Assembly (NCBI RefSeq): GCF_000186865.1
Contig: NW_008705566.1
Coordinates: forward strand, 2,659,699-2,723,698
Direction: 5' to 3'
Source: Aureococcus anophagefferens
Taxonomy: Eukaryota; Sar; Pelagophyceae; Pelagomonadales; Pelagomonadaceae
DNA: 64,000 nucleotides
Positions 48,309 to 56,617 of the stretch are shown in pieces; positions within the stretch are counted from its first letter, which is position 1, and each line of letters opens with the position of its first letter. A model generated the notes under the pieces. That model saw nothing but the letters and a program-made list of their open reading frames with translations, was not told where the DNA came from and did no database searches. A program made the translations under genes and the position numbers.

Positions 48309-49475
48309 CTAGGCCCAGCTCGTCGTCTTCTCCCACCAGCCGAGGGCGAGGGCGAGGAACCTGGCGTCCGCCGGCGCCATGTGGAGGTCCTCGACGAACT
48401 CCGCCTCCGCGACCTCGAGGAGGCACTCGCCGTCGACGCGGTTCTCGGCGAAGGCCTTGGCGTGCCTGCCGAGGCCGCAGGCCTCGACGAGGCCGAGGAC
48501 GGCCTTCTCGTCCATGGCCCCGACGCCCGCGCGCCGCAGGCCGAGCACGTCCCGCGCGTGGAGCGCCGCGGGGTACGAGAGGCCCGCGGCCTCGAGGCCC
48601 CGCCGCGCGTCGGCCTCGGACACGGCGTCGAGCTTCGCCGCGTCGAGGACGACGACGCAGCAGGTCATGTTGTCCGTGGACCCGCAGAGCAGGCTCCACT
48701 CGACGAGCTTCCGCGCCGCGGCCTCCGGCGTCTTCGACCCGGCGTGCCACGCGGCGCGGACGAGCGCGCAGGCCTGGTCGTTCGTCAGCTTCTCCCAGAT
48801 GCCGTCGCAGGCGACGACGAGGAACTCGTCGCTCGCCGCGTCGCGCGCGCGCCGGCCCGCGCCGGCCTCGCAGCTCACCAGCTGCGCCTCGGGCCCGAGG
48901 TCGGACCGCGCCTTGTAGAGGAAGTCGCCGAGCGCCCGCGACACGGCGAGCATGCCGTTGACGCGGCCCCGGAAGACGTGGCCCTCGGCGGCCGCGATGC
49001 GCGCGCGCTCGCCGTCGCCCTGCGGCTTGTGGTCGAAGCTCAGCGGCGCCGCGGCGCCGCCCGCGCAGAGCACCGCCCGCGAGTCGCCGAGCCAGCCGCA
49101 GGTCAGGCTGTCGGGGGCGACGAGCACGCAGACGACCGTGCTCCCCATCTGGTCCAGCGCCGCGCCGTGCTCGTCGCGCAGCGCCGCGTCGAGGTCCAGG
49201 AACACGCGCGCGAGCGCGCGCTCGCCGTCGCCGCCGCACGCGCCGAGCGCGGCGGCGAGCCGCGGCGCGAGCTCCCGCGCGCCGTAGGCCGACACCGTCG
49301 ACCCGCCGTGGCCGTCGAAGACGGCGACGACGCTGCAGCCCGGGATGGCGTCGAGATTCATCACGAAGGCGTCCTCCATCGTCGGCCGCCAGCCCTGCGC
49401 CTCGGCGAGCCCGACGGCGGAAGAGGCGCTCGCCTCGCGGATCTCCAGCAGGTCGGAAAACGACTTGTTGAACAT
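48309..49475 (-). CDS. PP2C-family protein phosphatase with C-terminal SAM domain
   Basis: 388 residues from the ATG at 49475. PP2C metal-site motifs are in order: RPTMED (30-35), VAVFDGHGG (50-58), GSTVVCVLV, LGDSRAVL, SRALGDF, VACDGIWE and STDNMTCCVV near 295. These place Mn/Mg-binding Asp residues correctly, so it should be active on phospho-Ser/Thr. The last 65 residues (VLGLVEACGLGRHAKAFAENRVDG, then VEDLHM...ARFLALAL) fit a SAM domain, which usually oligomerises or recruits partners. A SAM-PP2C arrangement is uncommon. GGGCAGCC lies about 50 bases upstream on the coding strand. The substrate is unknown. Confidence 0.87.
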   Translation of the reverse strand: MFNKSFSDLLEIREASASSAVGLAEAQGWRPTMEDAFVMNLDAIPGCSVVAVFDGHGGSTVSAYGARELAPRLAAALGACGGDGERALARVFLDLDAALRDEHGAALDQMGSTVVCVLVAPDSLTCGWLGDSRAVLCAGGAAAPLSFDHKPQGDGERARIAAAEGHVFRGRVNGMLAVSRALGDFLYKARSDLGPEAQLVSCEAGAGRRARDAASDEFLVVACDGIWEKLTNDQACALVRAAWHAGSKTPEAAARKLVEWSLLCGSTDNMTCCVVVLDAAKLDAVSEADARRGLEAAGLSYPAALHARDVLGLRRAGVGAMDEKAVLGLVEACGLGRHAKAFAENRVDGECLLEVAEAEFVEDLHMAPADARFLALALGWWEKTTSWA

Positions 49476-49839
49476 GGTGCCGGTGCGCCGCGCGCTGCTG
49501 CCACGCACGTTCCGCGCGCGCACCGGGCTGCCCGCCGCGGCCGTGAATGCTCGTCGCGTCCGCGAGACGGACGCCGGCGTATCTGTCGGTGTTTCCCATT
49601 TGATTCCCACGTTGAAGAAACCGTCGCGAAGGCCTTCGCGAGATGTTTCGCGAGCGCGCGCGGACTCCTCGAGATCCCCCGGGACGTGCGCCGCGAGCGC
49701 GCGCGGACTCCTCTCCCCCGGGGCGTGTGCCGCGGCGGGAACCCCGAGTCGTAGCGAATGCTTAGGCGCCGCCGCGCGACGGGTCGGCGGCGGCGCCTCG
49801 GCTCTTGGCGCGCGCGGGGCTTCTTTTTTCGCCGGCGCG

Positions 49840-50700
49840 TCACGCCTTGGCCTTCTTGGGCGCGGGCCCGCCGGCGCCGGCCTGCTTCTTCTTCTTGGGG
49901 TTCGACTGGGCCAGGCACTGCCGCACGTACCTGTCGAGGTCGTGGAAGGTCCGCGGGTCGATGGCGTCGATGTTGATCTCGATCTCGTCGTCCGCCGTGG
50001 ACTTGTCGATGGCCTCGGGGCACTTGGCGTCGAGCTTCTCGACGAGGACGCCGAGCTCCTCCTGCTTGATGCGGTAGATGTTGTGGGAGAACTTGGTCTT
50101 CTCGTCGAGCGACGGCGCGTGGTCCGCCTCGACCTCGTCCATCGCGGGGTTCTCCGCCTTGAGCTTGCTGAACTTGTCCTCGAACTTCTTCGAGAAGCTG
50201 TCCGCGAGGTTGTAGAAGTCGGAACCGTCCTGGTTGTACTTCTTGCAGTTGTTCCAGATGAGCCGGATCTGCGGAGCGAGCGGGTCGGCGAGCGGCGGCG
50301 CGCGCGCGGCGCGCGCGAGGCGGGAGGCGCGCGCATGCGTCCGCGCGCGCGCGCGAGGCCCGGCGCGCGCCGCTCGCGCCGCGCGCCGCAGCTCGTCGCG
50401 CGCGCCGCCGCCGCGGCGATCGGGTCGGACGCGGCGGGCGCGCGTCGTCCGCGCAGTCGTTGATCGACTTGTAGCCGTTCTTCTCGATGGTCTGCTTGAC
50501 CGTCAGCAGGTCCATGGGCTTCGAGATCACTTGCGGGTAGTCGTAGAGGCCGAGGCCGCGCCAGTCGACGGGCTCGCGGAACGGCACCTACGAGGCGACC
50601 CGAATGTCGGGCGCGCGCGACGCGGGGGCGAAATTTTGCGGTCGCGTACCGAATCGGGCCGGCTCTCGAGACTCTTGACGATCTTGATCATGCCCTCCAT
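49840..50700 (-). CDS. BET-type bromodomain-ET protein, two introns
   Basis: Three exons, complement(50650..50700, 50444..50587, 49840..50268), join to 207 residues. Exon 1 gives MEGMIKIVKSLESRPDS, exon 2 VPFREPVDWRGLGLYDYPQVISKPMDL and on, exon 3 starts IRLIWNNCKKYNQDGSDFYN. Together they form one bromodomain with the acetyl-lysine Asn in IWNNC-x-KYNQ and the WPF-like region as VPFREPVDW. The C-terminal part KTKFSHNIYRIKQEELGVLVEKLD to HDLDRYVRQCL is an ET (NET) domain. It reads acetylated histone tails and recruits transcription factors in the nucleus. There is one bromodomain only, and the tail is Lys-rich. An in-frame stop lies about 58 bases upstream of this ATG. Confidence 0.86.
50269..50443 (-). 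other. GC-AG intron of extreme GC content in the BET gene
   Basis: 175 bp, GC donor and AG acceptor on the minus strand. The GC choice is forced: the nearest GT (13 bases on) would shift the frame, whereas GC joins CADD to IRLIW. It is made largely of GC dinucleotides and has no terminal repeats or target duplication. Confidence 0.78.
50588..50649 (-). other. 62-bp GT-AG intron in the BET gene
   Basis: Donor GTACGCG, acceptor CGTAG. Removal joins SRPDS to VPFREPVDW in frame. No target duplication or inverted repeat. Confidence 0.82.
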
Positions 50701-50873
50701 CGCGTCGACGCGCGGGCGGCTCGCGTTCGAGCCGGTCGCGATCGGCGCGCCTCTCAGACTTCAGGCGGGCCCGCTCGAGATCCCCGGCCACAAGATACTA
50801 GAGTTACTAAGCTAGGGAGAGCCCATGCGATGGCCTTAGCACGAGGCTAGGGCAGCCCATAGCTGCAAAACAA

Positions 50874-51719
50874 ATGCCCAAGACCGCGGCCACCTTCGGG
50901 CTCGAGGTCTTCGCAGCGGGCTGCGGCTGCGCCGTCGCCGACAGCACGTTCCACCCGCTGGAGACCTTCAAGGTCCGGCAGCAAGCGTCGCCGCGGCCGC
51001 TCGTCGACATCGCGAGGGAGGCCCGGGCCGAGGCCGGCGTGCTGCGGGGCTGGTGGCGGCCGGCCTTCGCGCCGACTTTCTGCCGCGCGTTCACGTACAC
51101 GGGCTTCCGCATCGGCGCGTACCCGTCGGCGCGCGACGCCTTCTCGGACCGCGGGCTGCCGGATCTCTTAGTCCGCATCGGCGCGGGCGCGTCGACGGGC
51201 TTCGTCGGCGCGCTCGTCTTCAACCCGCTCGACCTGCTGCGCGTGCGGCTCCAGCTCGCGCCGAGCCGCTACCCCACGTGGAACGTCGCCGCGGGCCTGC
51301 GCGCGATCGCGGCCGACGGCGGCGGCGTCGCGGGCTTGTGGCGGGGCTGGCCCGTGAGCGTCGCGCGCGCGAGCCTCCTCTCGGGCTCGCAGCTCGCGAC
51401 CTACGACACGGCGAAGCGGAGCTTCAAGGAGCGCCTGGGCTTCGCCGAGGGCGTCCCGCTCCACGTCTGCTGCTCGCTGCTGAGCGGCTTCGTCGCGCAG
51501 CTCGTCATCCAGCCCGTGGACACGGTCAAGACGCTGGTGATGGACAGCTCGAGCGCCGAGTCGTCGCCCGCGCGCTTCGCGCGCCTCGCGCGCGAACGCG
51601 GCGTGCTCGCGCTCTACCGCGGCCTGCTGCCCGCGCTCATGCGCCAGGGGCCCGTCATGCTCGTCCAGCTGCCCCTCACGGAGCAGATCCGACGGGTCTT
51701 CGGGTTGGGGTATTTTTAA
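50874..51719 (+). CDS. Mitochondrial carrier family transporter
   Basis: 281 residues, no cleavable presequence. Three tandem carrier modules with HPLETFKVRQQ (about 27-37), NPLDLLRVRLQ (about 118-128) and QPVDTVKTLVM (about 213-223), the PxD/E-xx-K/R signatures that form the matrix gate. Each is followed by a Gly/Trp-containing second helix (GWWRPAFAPTF; LWRGWPVSVARAS; LYRGLLPALMR). Length and topology match the family; it exchanges metabolites across an organelle membrane. The substrate cannot be assigned, though the third signature has Val for the usual Leu/Phe. AGGGCAGCCC lies about 24 bases upstream. It shares TTAA with the convergent gene as overlapping stops. Confidence 0.9.
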   Translation: MPKTAATFGLEVFAAGCGCAVADSTFHPLETFKVRQQASPRPLVDIAREARAEAGVLRGWWRPAFAPTFCRAFTYTGFRIGAYPSARDAFSDRGLPDLLVRIGAGASTGFVGALVFNPLDLLRVRLQLAPSRYPTWNVAAGLRAIAADGGGVAGLWRGWPVSVARASLLSGSQLATYDTAKRSFKERLGFAEGVPLHVCCSLLSGFVAQLVIQPVDTVKTLVMDSSSAESSPARFARLARERGVLALYRGLLPALMRQGPVMLVQLPLTEQIRRVFGLGYF

Positions 51720-52513
51720 AGGCTTACTGGTTGTGAAGGCGCTTCGCGATGCCGATCTGTTCCTCGAGCCAGGAAATCCAGGCAGACAAGCCAGCCCGGT
51801 GGTGGTTTCATGGACCCGCGCTCCTCGATCTTGTTGTAGAGCGACGTGATGATGCCGCCGGCGACGTCGTCGTCGAGGCGATTGAGGAGGTCGCGCTTGA
51901 CGTCGAGGGGGAGGCCGTCGCGGTCGAGGACGCCGTAGGTGTCCTCGATGATGTTGAAAGCGCGGTCGAGCGCGGGCCCCGCGTCGCGCGCAATCGAGAT
52001 GTCCTCGTCCCCCCGTCCCACTCCGAGGGAGACGTGCTCCCGGGGCGGCGACTTGGGCCGCCGCTTGGGCCGCTGAGGGGGCGCGCGACGCCCCGCCGCG
52101 GATCCGTCCGTCCGCGGCCTCGCGGAGAGCGCGAGGGGGCGGTGGCGCAGGACGACGTCGAGGATGAGCGCCGCGCCGAGCATCGCGACGGCCAGCGCCA
52201 CCGTCAGGACGGCCGTGTTGGGCCACGCCGTGAGGTTGCGCGCGACGATCGGCGCGACTTCGACCAAAACGTCCAGATATTTCAAGATCATGGCCTCGAG
52301 CGCGGAGAAGAAGACGAACCAGCACGCCATTATCGTCAGAAAGTAGCCCCAAACGCAGCGTTCGACCAGGAGCAGCGCGAACTCCAGGAGCTCGTGCTCG
52401 TCGCCCGCACCACCGCCGCAGCGGCCCGACAGCGGGTGCGCGTCCCGGAGCTCGTGCCCACCATCGGCGCCGCCGCAGGTGTGGAACGTGTGCAGGCAGA
52501 GGCCCAGCAGCAC
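51716..52513 (-). CDS. Membrane protein, unrecognised; 5' and 3' ends uncertain
   Basis: The frame is open from about 52610 to a stop at 51716-51718. No ATG opens it, and 52513 is a CTG-type site, so the true start may lie in an unseen 5' exon. The frame upstream reads SEDDVGAASPSIESRRGRSR. Two or three hydrophobic helices occur: FALLLVERCVWGYFLTIMACW, a second with AVLTVALAVAMLGAALILDVV, and VLLGLCLHTF near the start. A basic linker leads to GPALDRAFNIIEDTYGVLDRDGLPLDVK, a helical tail. A neighbouring frame ends with WISWLEEQIGIAKRL, more protein-like than the annotated tail, so a small indel or extra intron near the 3' end is possible. No family recognised. Confidence 0.52.
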   Translation of the reverse strand: MLLGLCLHTFHTCGGADGGHELRDAHPLSGRCGGGAGDEHELLEFALLLVERCVWGYFLTIMACWFVFFSALEAMILKYLDVLVEVAPIVARNLTAWPNTAVLTVALAVAMLGAALILDVVLRHRPLALSARPRTDGSAAGRRAPPQRPKRRPKSPPREHVSLGVGRGDEDISIARDAGPALDRAFNIIEDTYGVLDRDGLPLDVKRDLLNRLDDDVAGGIITSLYNKIEERGSMKPPPGWLVCLDFLARGTDRHREAPSQPVSL

Positions 52514-52631
52514 GGCGCCGACCGCGCGCGCCAGGTCCGCCGACCTCGACCGGCCGCGGCGTGATTCAATGCTGGGAGAGGCTGCCCCGACATCGTCCTC
52601 AGAAAGAACTTCAACAAAGTTTTAGTTGAAG

Positions 52632-54674
52632 CTACGCCTCGGCGAGCGCGTTGACGACGCGGTCGAGGCGGCCCTGGTACTTGTCGAGGAGCGCGAGCGT
52701 GCGCGGCGCGCCGTCGTCGAAGCCCATGGCCTTGAGCTCCGCGCGCTGCTCGGCCCACTTGTCCGCGACGGGCGTCGGCGCGGCGCCCGCGGCCTCGGCG
52801 AGCGCCGCGGCCGCGGCCTCGTTGGGCGGCAGGCCCGCGGCGACGTGGCGCGCGAAGGCCGCCGCGAAGGCCTCCTGGGACGACGGCGCGGGCGGCCGCG
52901 GCGCGGGCGCGGGCGGCTCGTAGGCCGCGGCGTCGAACGACGCCTCGCGCTCGTCGGAGAGCGCGTTGACGACGCGGAGCAGGCGCCCGCCGTAGCGGTC
53001 CAGGAGCGCGACGCAGCGCGTCGGGTCGTCCAAGAGGCCCATGCCGTCGAGCTCCAGGAGCTGCGACGAGTAGCGCTGGGCCGCGTTCGCCGCGCGGTTC
53101 CGTTCCAAGCCCCGGCCCACGAGCGTCTTGAAGAGGTCCGCCTTGGACGCGCCGCTCAGGTCCTTCCGGCTGAACTCGATCTCCGCGGCGGCGTCGACGA
53201 GGAGCTCGTCGTCCTTGGTCTCCCGCGCGCGCTCCGCGTCCGCGAACGCCGCGGCGCGCGCCCAGACGTCGGACCCGTCGCGCGACGCCGCGACGGCGTC
53301 GGCGTCGGGCGCGTCGCCGCCGTCGGCGACCTCGACGAGGAGCGCGAGGCCCCCGCCCCGGGCCGCGTCGACGAGGCCCAGGGACCCGACGGACCCCGCG
53401 AGGTCGCCGGGGCCCAGGACCTTCCGCGGGTAGCCGCTCACGAGGCGCCACGACGACCCCAGCGGGAGCCGCGCGCCGGCGCCCGCGCCGGCGTGGGCGT
53501 CGACCAAAGTGCCGAGCAGCGCCGCGGGCTCGGCCGTGCCGAAGGTCGCCTCGGCCTTGTGGCCGTCGGGGAAGCGGAGGCGGACGCGCGCGGCCGGGGC
53601 GGACGCGGCCCCCCGGCTTCGGAGAGCATCGTCCGCCGCTTTCACGGACGCCTCGCGCGCCTCGGCCCGCTGCTCGGCCCGCGCCTCGACGGCCTTGAGG
53701 CGCTTCTTCTCGTCCTCGAGGGCCATCGGCGGCAGGACCTCGACGCTCAGGTCCGTCCGGAGCACGCAGAGCGCGTCCTCGGGCGACATGTCGGCGACGA
53801 CGAGGCGCACGGTGGCGCCGTCGTGCTTGACGGCGATCCAGTCGCCAACCGTCAGACACGCGTGGCGCCCGCGGCCGAGCTCCCGGGTGAGGACGGCCTC
53901 GAGGTCGACTGCCGCCTCGTCCTTGCCGTCGCCGTGGAAGCCCTCGGCGATGGGCCGCAGCGAGCACGACGACTCCGCGGGCCGCGGCAGCCGCACGTAG
54001 CGGCAGCGCACGCGCAGGTCGCCGGCCTCGAGCGCGGCCGCGAGCTCCGGGTCGCCGCGGACCAAGGAGAGCATCGTCTTCGGCGGCAGGCCGATGGCGC
54101 CGTCCTCGGCGACGAAGTCGAGCACGCCGCAGTGCGTCGCCGTCGCCGAGATGGGCAGGCGCTCGCTCGCCTTGGCGTCGTCGTCGCCGTCGACGTCCAT
54201 GGCCGTCGCGCGCGCGGCGCGCGCGCGCGACCGCCGGCCGGCGGCGTCGACGAACTCGGCCTCGCGGACGCCGCTGACCTTGCCGCTCGCCGGGTCCACG
54301 AGCTCGAGCTCGAAGGTCAGAGCCGTGCCGGCGCCGTCGAGCACGCCGAGGGCCGTGAGGTCCTCGAGCGCGGACTGCGGCAGCGACACGCGGTCGCCGT
54401 GGCGCGCGACGGCCGCGCTCCGGTAGGTCTTCTGCCAGCGCACGCCCCCCGTGAGCCGCGACTGCTCGAGGGCCGCGGCCTCCTTGGCCTCGGCGATGGC
54501 CGCGTCCCGCTTGCGCTTCGCCTCGAGCTCGCGCTTCGCGACGGCGGCGTCGGCGTCGAACTTTTGCTTCGCGAGGCGCTCCTTCTCGGCCCGTTTTTTC
54601 GCCTCGTCGCGCCGCTGCGCGGCCTCGCGCTCGAGGCGCGACGACCGGCCGTCCATCTCGTCGAAGGAGCGCAT
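52632..54674 (-). CDS. UFD1-fold protein with UBX and two UBA domains (Cdc48/p97 adaptor-like)
   Basis: 680 residues. An N-terminal coiled coil (Arg/Glu/Ala-rich, about 1-75) leads to a UFD1 double-psi barrel (about 88-320): GDRVSLPQSALEDL, THCGVLDFVAEDGAIGLPP, and HACLTVGDWIAVKHDG line up with human UFD1. A second module (about 370-460) has RVRLRFPDGHKAEATF and GYPRKVLGPGDLAGSVGSLGL, the UBX pattern that binds Cdc48/p97. Two UBA-type units end the protein (LLELDGMGL...VVNALS near 545-585; ELKAMGFDDGAPRTLALLDK near 640-680). The set reads as a ubiquitin-binding adaptor for Cdc48. The fusion of UFD1 and UBX in one chain is unusual. Confidence 0.8.
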   Translation of the reverse strand: MRSFDEMDGRSSRLEREAAQRRDEAKKRAEKERLAKQKFDADAAVAKRELEAKRKRDAAIAEAKEAAALEQSRLTGGVRWQKTYRSAAVARHGDRVSLPQSALEDLTALGVLDGAGTALTFELELVDPASGKVSGVREAEFVDAAGRRSRARAARATAMDVDGDDDAKASERLPISATATHCGVLDFVAEDGAIGLPPKTMLSLVRGDPELAAALEAGDLRVRCRYVRLPRPAESSCSLRPIAEGFHGDGKDEAAVDLEAVLTRELGRGRHACLTVGDWIAVKHDGATVRLVVADMSPEDALCVLRTDLSVEVLPPMALEDEKKRLKAVEARAEQRAEAREASVKAADDALRSRGAASAPAARVRLRFPDGHKAEATFGTAEPAALLGTLVDAHAGAGAGARLPLGSSWRLVSGYPRKVLGPGDLAGSVGSLGLVDAARGGGLALLVEVADGGDAPDADAVAASRDGSDVWARAAAFADAERARETKDDELLVDAAAEIEFSRKDLSGASKADLFKTLVGRGLERNRAANAAQRYSSQLLELDGMGLLDDPTRCVALLDRYGGRLLRVVNALSDEREASFDAAAYEPPAPAPRPPAPSSQEAFAAAFARHVAAGLPPNEAAAAALAEAAGAAPTPVADKWAEQRAELKAMGFDDGAPRTLALLDKYQGRLDRVVNALAEA

Positions 54675-54873
54675 GGTTTTTAAGGGTGGGGTCAGACGAA
54701 GTCGACGAGGTCCACCTCCGTGACGCTGGAGGTTCGATGGGCTTGTGGAGAAAGAGCGACCTCAGCATATACGCCGGTCTTGCTTTTGGCTCGTCCTCGT
54801 CCTGCGCGATAAAAGTTTTGGACGTCGGCCGTCGCACGTTGGCAGCCTTCGAACGCTCGGGAGGACCGCCACC

Positions 54874-55914
54874 ATGGGTCTGTCCAAAGCCGAGCTCGGG
54901 TTCATCCTCGTCTGCGGCGCCGGCTCGTCGACGGGCATCGGCGCGGCCGTCGTCTTCTCCGAGCGCCTCGTCCAGCTCGCGTCGAAGCCGTTCCTCGCCG
55001 GGGCCCTGGGCCTGTCCGCGGGCGTCATGCTCTACGTGAGCTTCGTCGAGATCATGGTCAAGTCGCAGATGGGCTTCGAGGCGTCGAGCGTCATGGGCCC
55101 GAACGACGCGTACCTCGCGGCGACGGCGTCGCTCTTCGCGGGCATGCTCTTCATGAGCCTGCTGGACGCGCTCGTCCACACGCTGGACCCGAACCACACG
55201 GGCCACATGTCGTCGGACCCGGCGCGCTACATCCCCAAGTCCGTCGAGGGCGACGCGCCGGCCGCGTCGTGCTGCGCGATGGGCGACGACGTCTTCGACG
55301 AGATCGAGGCGCGGAAGCGAAAGGCCCGGGCCGTCGCCGACGAGGCCGGCGCGCCGTCCCAGGCCGAGGGCCGGCCCAACGCGTCCGAGGACACCGACGC
55401 CGAGAGCGGCGCCAAGGCGCTCGAGGTCGAGGCCCCCGAGGCCGCGGGCGACAAGCCGCTCGAGCGCATGGGCGTCATGACGGCGCTCGCCATCGGCATC
55501 CACAACTTCCCGGAGGGGCTCGCGACCTTCGTCGCGACCCTCGACGACCCCGCCGTCGGCGGCGCGCTCGCCCTCGCCATCGCGATCCACAACATCCCCG
55601 AGGGCCTCTGCGTGTCCATCCCCATCTACTTCGCGACGGGCGACCGGTGGAAGGCCTTCCGCTGGGCCTTGCTCAGCGGCGTCTCCGAGCCCGTCGGCGC
55701 CCTCCTCGGCTGGCTCCTCCTCAAGGACCACTTCAACGAGCTCCTCTACGGCATCGTCTTCGGCATGGTCGCGGGCATGATGGTCATGATCTGCCTCAAC
55801 GAGCTCATTCCCACGGCGCACCGCTACGACCCCCAAGACAAGGTCGTCACGAAATCCATCACCGCGGGCATGGTCGTCATGGCCGCGTCCCTCTGCCTCT
55901 TCGTCTACGGCTAG
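54874..55914 (+). CDS. ZIP-family metal transporter (ZupT-like)
   Basis: 346 residues from the ATG at 54874, preceded by GCCACC, a strong start context. Eight hydrophobic segments are visible, with a Glu/Ala-rich cytoplasmic loop at about 130-195. TM4 has IGIHNFPEGLATF (His210) and TM5 has IAIHNIPEGLCVS (His239), the paired metal-site motifs of ZIP proteins. TM1-3 and TM6-8 match the ZupT subfamily. It should import zinc or iron into the cytosol. The loop contains CC and several acidic residues instead of the usual His-rich sensor. TTGGCAGCC lies about 30 bases upstream. No signal peptide. Confidence 0.9.
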   Translation: MGLSKAELGFILVCGAGSSTGIGAAVVFSERLVQLASKPFLAGALGLSAGVMLYVSFVEIMVKSQMGFEASSVMGPNDAYLAATASLFAGMLFMSLLDALVHTLDPNHTGHMSSDPARYIPKSVEGDAPAASCCAMGDDVFDEIEARKRKARAVADEAGAPSQAEGRPNASEDTDAESGAKALEVEAPEAAGDKPLERMGVMTALAIGIHNFPEGLATFVATLDDPAVGGALALAIAIHNIPEGLCVSIPIYFATGDRWKAFRWALLSGVSEPVGALLGWLLLKDHFNELLYGIVFGMVAGMMVMICLNELIPTAHRYDPQDKVVTKSITAGMVVMAASLCLFVYG

Positions 55915-56009
55915 GGGTCCCCGCCGGACCCCGAGCGCGGGACTCGCGTCCCGGCGCGCCGACCCCCCGTCTGCCCCCCCGCTTCGTAAACTGAGAACCA
56001 TACTTCTAC

Positions 56010-56438
56010 CTAGGGGTCCGGCGGAGGCGCTTGGCCCGCGCGCTTCGCGGCGGCGGCCGCGCGCGCCTCCTGGAGGCCCGTGTAGTAGCCCGCGTAGTAC
56101 CACGAGCTCAGCAGGTCGCCGAAGTCGTCGCCCGACGCCGGCGGCGACGGGAACGGCGGCGCCGCGCCGGCGGGTAATGGCGGCGCGACGAAGCTCGACG
56201 CCGGCGGCGCGGGCAGGTTCGTCGGGAGCGGCGCGGCGGCCGGCGGCTCCGCGGCGGCCGGCGGCTCCGCGGCGGCGGCGGCCGGCGGCTCCGCGGCGGC
56301 GCCGCCGTCGTCGTCCGGCGCCGCGTCGACGCCCTCGACGGGCGCGGCGGCGTCCCAGCCGTGCGGGTAGCGCGCGCAGGCCGTGTCGAAGGCGTCGATC
56401 AGCGCCGCGTCGTCGCGCGCGTCGAAGTCGTCGTCCAT
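56010..56438 (-). CDS. SMN1: SMN (survival of motor neuron) protein, tudor-less
   Basis: 142 residues. The N-terminus DDDFDARDDAALIDAFDTA matches the Gemin2-binding helix of SMN (DDTALIKAYDKA in animals). The C-terminus SSWYYAGYYTGLQEA is a YG box (WY-x2-GY-x-TG), through which SMN oligomerises. Between them lies an Ala/Pro-rich linker; no Tudor domain is present, as in yeast and some protist SMNs. SMN with Gemin2 loads Sm proteins onto snRNAs, so it helps make the spliceosome. The gene's ATG overlaps the TGA of PET117 (TGATG). The animal name is used for the family only. Confidence 0.8.
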   Translation of the reverse strand: MDDDFDARDDAALIDAFDTACARYPHGWDAAAPVEGVDAAPDDDGGAAAEPPAAAAAEPPAAAEPPAAAPLPTNLPAPPASSFVAPPLPAGAAPPFPSPPASGDDFGDLLSSWYYAGYYTGLQEARAAAAAKRAGQAPPPDP

Positions 56439-56617
56439 CACTTCTCCTGCGCGCGCTGCTGCCGCTTCGCCTCGCGGCGCTGCTCCTTGAGTCGCGCCTT
56501 GTCGCGGACGACACCCTCGTGCATCAACCGCCGGTCCTCGACCTGCGCGAAGTGGGCGTAGCCGATGGCGGCGATGCACGTGACGAGCGACAGGCCCAGC
56601 GCGACTTGGCCGCGCAT
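56438..56617 (-). CDS. PET117: PET117-like cytochrome c oxidase assembly protein
   Basis: 59 residues from the ATG at 56617 (MRGQVALGLSLVTCIAAIGYAHFAQ). A hydrophobic N-terminal helix is followed by a basic stretch with EDRRLMHEGVVRDKARLKEQRREAK; the H-x-GV-x-RD core and length fit Pet117, an inner-membrane protein needed to assemble cytochrome c oxidase. Upstream in-frame ATGs (to 56761) add unrelated sequence. Its TGA overlaps the ATG of the SMN gene by one base. AGGCAGCCAA lies about 80 bases upstream on the coding strand. The protein is very short, so the assignment rests on the motif and the helix. Confidence 0.77.
   Translation of the reverse strand: MRGQVALGLSLVTCIAAIGYAHFAQVEDRRLMHEGVVRDKARLKEQRREAKRQQRAQEK

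Noticed and set aside
39250..56440. Bacterial contamination, suggested by tight same-strand overlaps
   Set aside because: Flanking and same-scaffold genes have spliceosomal introns, introner elements and eukaryote-only products (VPS24, BET, SMN, CFAP206).
52336..56514. Minus-strand frame of 1,392 codons across several genes
   Set aside because: Low-complexity shadow; the UFD1, ZIP and SMN genes in this interval have real domains in other frames.
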